Below, piece after piece: positions 6,310-7,862 of a stretch of DNA of 7,862 nt (its first letter is position 1; every line of letters begins with the position of its first letter). Below the pieces are notes generated by a model. It saw only the letters and a list, made by a program, of their open reading frames with translations. It did no database searches and was not told the origin of the DNA. Position numbers and translations under genes: made by a program. The stretch comes from an uncultured Faecalibacterium sp. (GTDB lineage: Bacteria; Bacillota; Clostridia; Oscillospirales; Ruminococcaceae): positions 1 to 7,862 of the forward strand of contig CALDLZ010000089.1 of the NCBI GenBank assembly GCA_937915335.1, written 5' to 3'.

Positions 6310-7224
6310 TTAGAATTTGCCGTTATCGTTTGCCCAAGTGGACTGGTCGGCGATGGTCTCCATCACGTCCCAGTGTTCAGCAATCTTACCGTTCTCCACG
6401 CGCCACAGGTCGTAATAAGCAGTAGGAACGTCACCATAGGTACCTTCGCTGACAGCCAGAACAAAGTTGCCATCGGCAAGCACCTGATGGGTGGTGGTGT
6501 AGACCATCTGGATATTCTGTTCAGCGAGTGCAGCCAGAGCGTCCGTCAGACCGGAAACACCATCGGCAATGTTGGAGTTGTGCTGAATGTAGTTGTCGCC
6601 GTCAAAGTAATCGGCCATTTTGTCAAGATTGTGCCCTTGCATAACATCGTACAGGAAATTGTTCACCAGTTCACGGTTCGCTTCAGTCTTGTCCAGATCC
6701 GTGGCTTCAACGGGGCCATCGGTCTGGGTGTGACCGGAAGGATTTGCTTCGGTCACAGGAGCGAGGTTGTCCCAGTGTTCGGCGACCTTGCCGTTCTCAT
6801 CAAAGCGGAAGATGTCAAAAGCCACCTGATCGCCTGCACCTGCAAAGTTGTAGATGGTCTGAAGAAAAACCTTATCGCCATCCTCAAATGCACGGATATT
6901 CTGCACCGTGGTCTTGACCTCTGCGGATGCCAGATATTCGACGGAGCTGATAAAGGCATCTGCGCCAGTGCCGTAAGCAAGGTTGTGCTGGATATAATCA
7001 TCTGCCAGCAGGGAGCGAGCGGTCTCGGTATCGCCAGTGGCGAAGGTGTTGATCAGAGCAAGAGCTTTATCAATCTGCGTTTCCTCCGCAGCGGTTTCAG
7101 AAACAGCAACGCTCTCGGAAGCCGCAGAAGAAGCTGCAGTGCTGCTTGATGCTGCACCAGTGCATCCGGTCAGAATGCCAGCGGTAAGAAGGGTAGCAAC
7201 GGTAGCTGCAATCAGTTTTTTCAT
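6310..7224 (-). CDS. Secreted lipoprotein with two SnoaL/NTF2-like domains
   Basis: A 304-residue predicted lipoprotein anchored on the outer face of the membrane. The signal peptide MKKLIAATVATLLTAGILTG ends in the lipobox LTGC with Cys21 as the lipid-bearing residue. A Ser/Ala/Glu-rich linker follows (22-50). Two similar domains come next: about 52-158 and 182-291. Both carry YIQHN (77-81; 212-216) and GK[VI]AEHWD (145-152; 279-286), the hallmark of SnoaL-like NTF2-fold proteins, so they arose by internal duplication. Such folds bind small hydrophobic molecules or act as hydrolases, isomerases or cyclases; no specific reaction can be read here. I chose the ATG at 7224 because it begins the signal peptide and has AAGGAG 9 bases upstream; the frame upstream to 7332 includes the promoter. 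It diverges from an HxlR regulator, its likely controller. Confidence 0.88.
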   Translation of the reverse strand: MKKLIAATVATLLTAGILTGCTGAASSSTAASSAASESVAVSETAAEETQIDKALALINTFATGDTETARSLLADDYIQHNLAYGTGADAFISSVEYLASAEVKTTVQNIRAFEDGDKVFLQTIYNFAGAGDQVAFDIFRFDENGKVAEHWDNLAPVTEANPSGHTQTDGPVEATDLDKTEANRELVNNFLYDVMQGHNLDKMADYFDGDNYIQHNSNIADGVSGLTDALAALAEQNIQMVYTTTHQVLADGNFVLAVSEGTYGDVPTAYYDLWRVENGKIAEHWDVMETIADQSTWANDNGKF

Positions 7225-7293
7225 GTTGGGAATCTCCTTTGTTATGCTGAGGTTTGTTTGCTTGGGTTCGGAGTGTTCCGTCCCTGTGATTGC

Positions 7294-7302
7294 ATGATAC
7301 CA
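7294..7302 (-). promoter_or_regulatory. Putative extended -10 promoter of the lipoprotein gene
   Basis: TGGTATCAT on the minus strand (TATCAT at 7294-7299 with a TGn extension). A weak TTCCTA is 17 bases upstream. The start near 7287 gives a leader of about 60 bases before the ATG at 7224. Confidence 0.5.
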
Positions 7303-7327
7303 CACCTGTTTCAATTTAGGAAGTACG

Positions 7328-7339
7328 CACAATATTGTG
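7328..7339. repeat. 12-bp perfect palindrome CACAATATTGTG
   Basis: A perfect palindrome in the shared gap between the divergent lipoprotein and HxlR genes, just upstream of the lipoprotein promoter. It is a candidate operator; the binding protein is unknown. Confidence 0.4.
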
Positions 7340-7342
7340 GTG

Positions 7343-7362
7343 TAGTCACCAAAAAGATACTA
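7343..7362. promoter_or_regulatory. Candidate HxlR operator
   Basis: An imperfect 20-bp inverted repeat, TAGTCACC-AAAA-AGATACTA, with 5 of 8 arm bases matching, including both TAGT/ACTA ends. Spaced TAGT...ACTA half-sites around an A-rich centre resemble operators I recall for HxlR/YodB-type dimers. It lies 12 bases before the -35 of the HxlR gene, so binding there could control both divergent promoters. Confidence 0.4.
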
Positions 7363-7374
7363 TTGCGATGCTAC

Positions 7375-7403
7375 TTGTGTTTTTGTCTCGCAAAAGATAT
7401 AAT
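7375..7403 (+). promoter_or_regulatory. Promoter of the HxlR-family regulator
   Basis: TTGTGT (7375-7380), 17 bases, then a perfect TATAAT (7398-7403). The start near 7410 leaves a leader of about 60 bases. Confidence 0.75.
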
Positions 7404-7469
7404 GATTCCATAGAACTGGTTTGTAATTGTTGTACTGTAATGATTCAAAAGATTCTCTTGGAGGCATTT

Positions 7470-7811
7470 ATGGAAAATGATACATTGAAAAATCTTCCGG
7501 CCTGCCCGGTAGAAACGACGCTGACACTTATCAGCGATAAATGGATGGTACTGATTCTCCGTGATCTTCTGCCGGGAACAAAGCGTTTTAGTGAACTAAA
7601 AAAATCCATTGGTCATGTGACGCAGAAAGTTCTGACCGCGCAGCTACGAGAAATGGAAGAAAGCGGCTTGCTGACCCGCAAGGTCTATGCCGAGGTTCCT
7701 CCGCGTGTGGAGTACACGCTGACAGAACTGGGATACAGCCTGAAACCGATTCTGGATGCCATGTGGAAATGGGGAGAGGAATACAAAAGCAAGGTAGAGG
7801 GTTCCGTATAA
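7470..7811 (+). CDS. HxlR-family winged helix-turn-helix transcriptional regulator
   Basis: A 113-residue dimeric DNA-binding regulator of the HxlR family, cytoplasmic. The whole chain follows the family pattern: CPVETTLTLISDKWMVLILRDLL (12-34) with the conserved N-terminal Cys12, then RFSELKKSIGHVTQKVLTAQLREMEESGLL (38-67, the recognition helix region), then the wing RKVYAEVPPRVEYTLTELG (69-87) and a C-terminal dimer helix WKWGEEY. In relatives such as HypR and YodB the Cys senses quinones, aldehydes or disulfide stress; here that is inference. The ATG is fixed by GGAGG (7460-7464) 5 bases upstream; the frame is open to 7335 but that stretch contains the promoter. It diverges from the SnoaL-like lipoprotein gene and probably regulates it and itself. 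A terminator follows at once. Confidence 0.95.
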   Translation: MENDTLKNLPACPVETTLTLISDKWMVLILRDLLPGTKRFSELKKSIGHVTQKVLTAQLREMEESGLLTRKVYAEVPPRVEYTLTELGYSLKPILDAMWKWGEEYKSKVEGSV

Positions 7812-7815
7812 TCAT

Positions 7816-7840
7816 AACCCCGCGTGAAAACGCGGGGTTT
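7816..7840 (+). terminator. Intrinsic terminator of the HxlR gene
   Basis: AACCCCGCGT, a GAAA loop, ACGCGGGGTT: a perfect 10-bp stem with a stable tetraloop, 4 bases after the stop codon. The T run that follows is short (three T), so some readthrough is possible. Confidence 0.8.
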
Positions 7841-7847
7841 GCAAAAC

Positions 7848-7862
7848 GGCCCCATAGGGGCC
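7848..7862. repeat. GGCCCC-ATA-GGGGCC inverted repeat at the window edge
   Basis: A perfect 6-bp GC stem with a 3-base loop, 8 bases after the HxlR terminator. It reaches the last base of the window, so the stem may be longer and a T run may follow outside. It could be a second, tandem terminator or the terminator of a converging gene. Confidence 0.4.

Noticed and set aside
7417..7443. Direct repeat TGTAAT...TGTAAT in the HxlR leader
   Set aside because: Six-base units in AT-rich sequence are likely chance, and they lie downstream of the promoter with no second symmetry.

Overview
The window looks like chromosomal DNA of a moderately GC-rich Firmicute. Gene content, strong AGGAGG-type ribosome binding sites and the ylxM-ffh-rpsP-khpA order point to the Clostridia. 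The codon style and the long, divergent PRPP synthetase would fit Oscillospiraceae (Faecalibacterium-like), but that genus call is inference. There are eight protein genes. I see no rRNA, tRNA, CRISPR array, insertion sequence or phage gene.

Layout. (1) Positions 9-2363, minus strand: a translation and protein-targeting operon in the order ylxM, ffh, rpsP, khpA, read from a textbook sigma-A promoter at 2421-2449. A perfect 11-bp inverted repeat sits over the expected transcription start. A 92-base ffh-rpsP spacer holds GC-rich arms that can pair in mutually exclusive ways. (2) Positions 2573-4806, plus strand: a two-gene unit of a cysteine-synthase-fold protein and a MATE exporter, closed by a bidirectional terminator. 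The cysteine-synthase homologue has lost the PLP-binding lysine and other cofactor contacts, so it looks like an intact pseudoenzyme. (3) Positions 4881-6023, minus strand: a single-gene PRPP synthetase of a divergent, long type. (4) Positions 6310-7811: a divergent pair, a secreted lipoprotein made of two SnoaL/NTF2-like repeats (minus) and an HxlR-family regulator (plus). They share a 245-base regulatory gap with two promoters and operator-like palindromes.

How the parts work together. Block 1 couples SRP-dependent targeting (YlxM, Ffh) with ribosome synthesis (S16, KhpA). PRPP synthetase feeds nucleotide, histidine and tryptophan synthesis. The pseudoenzyme-MATE pair and the HxlR-SnoaL lipoprotein pair are the accessory parts. 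The pseudoenzyme-MATE pair is the most likely place for undescribed biology. No complete new defence or mobile system is visible.
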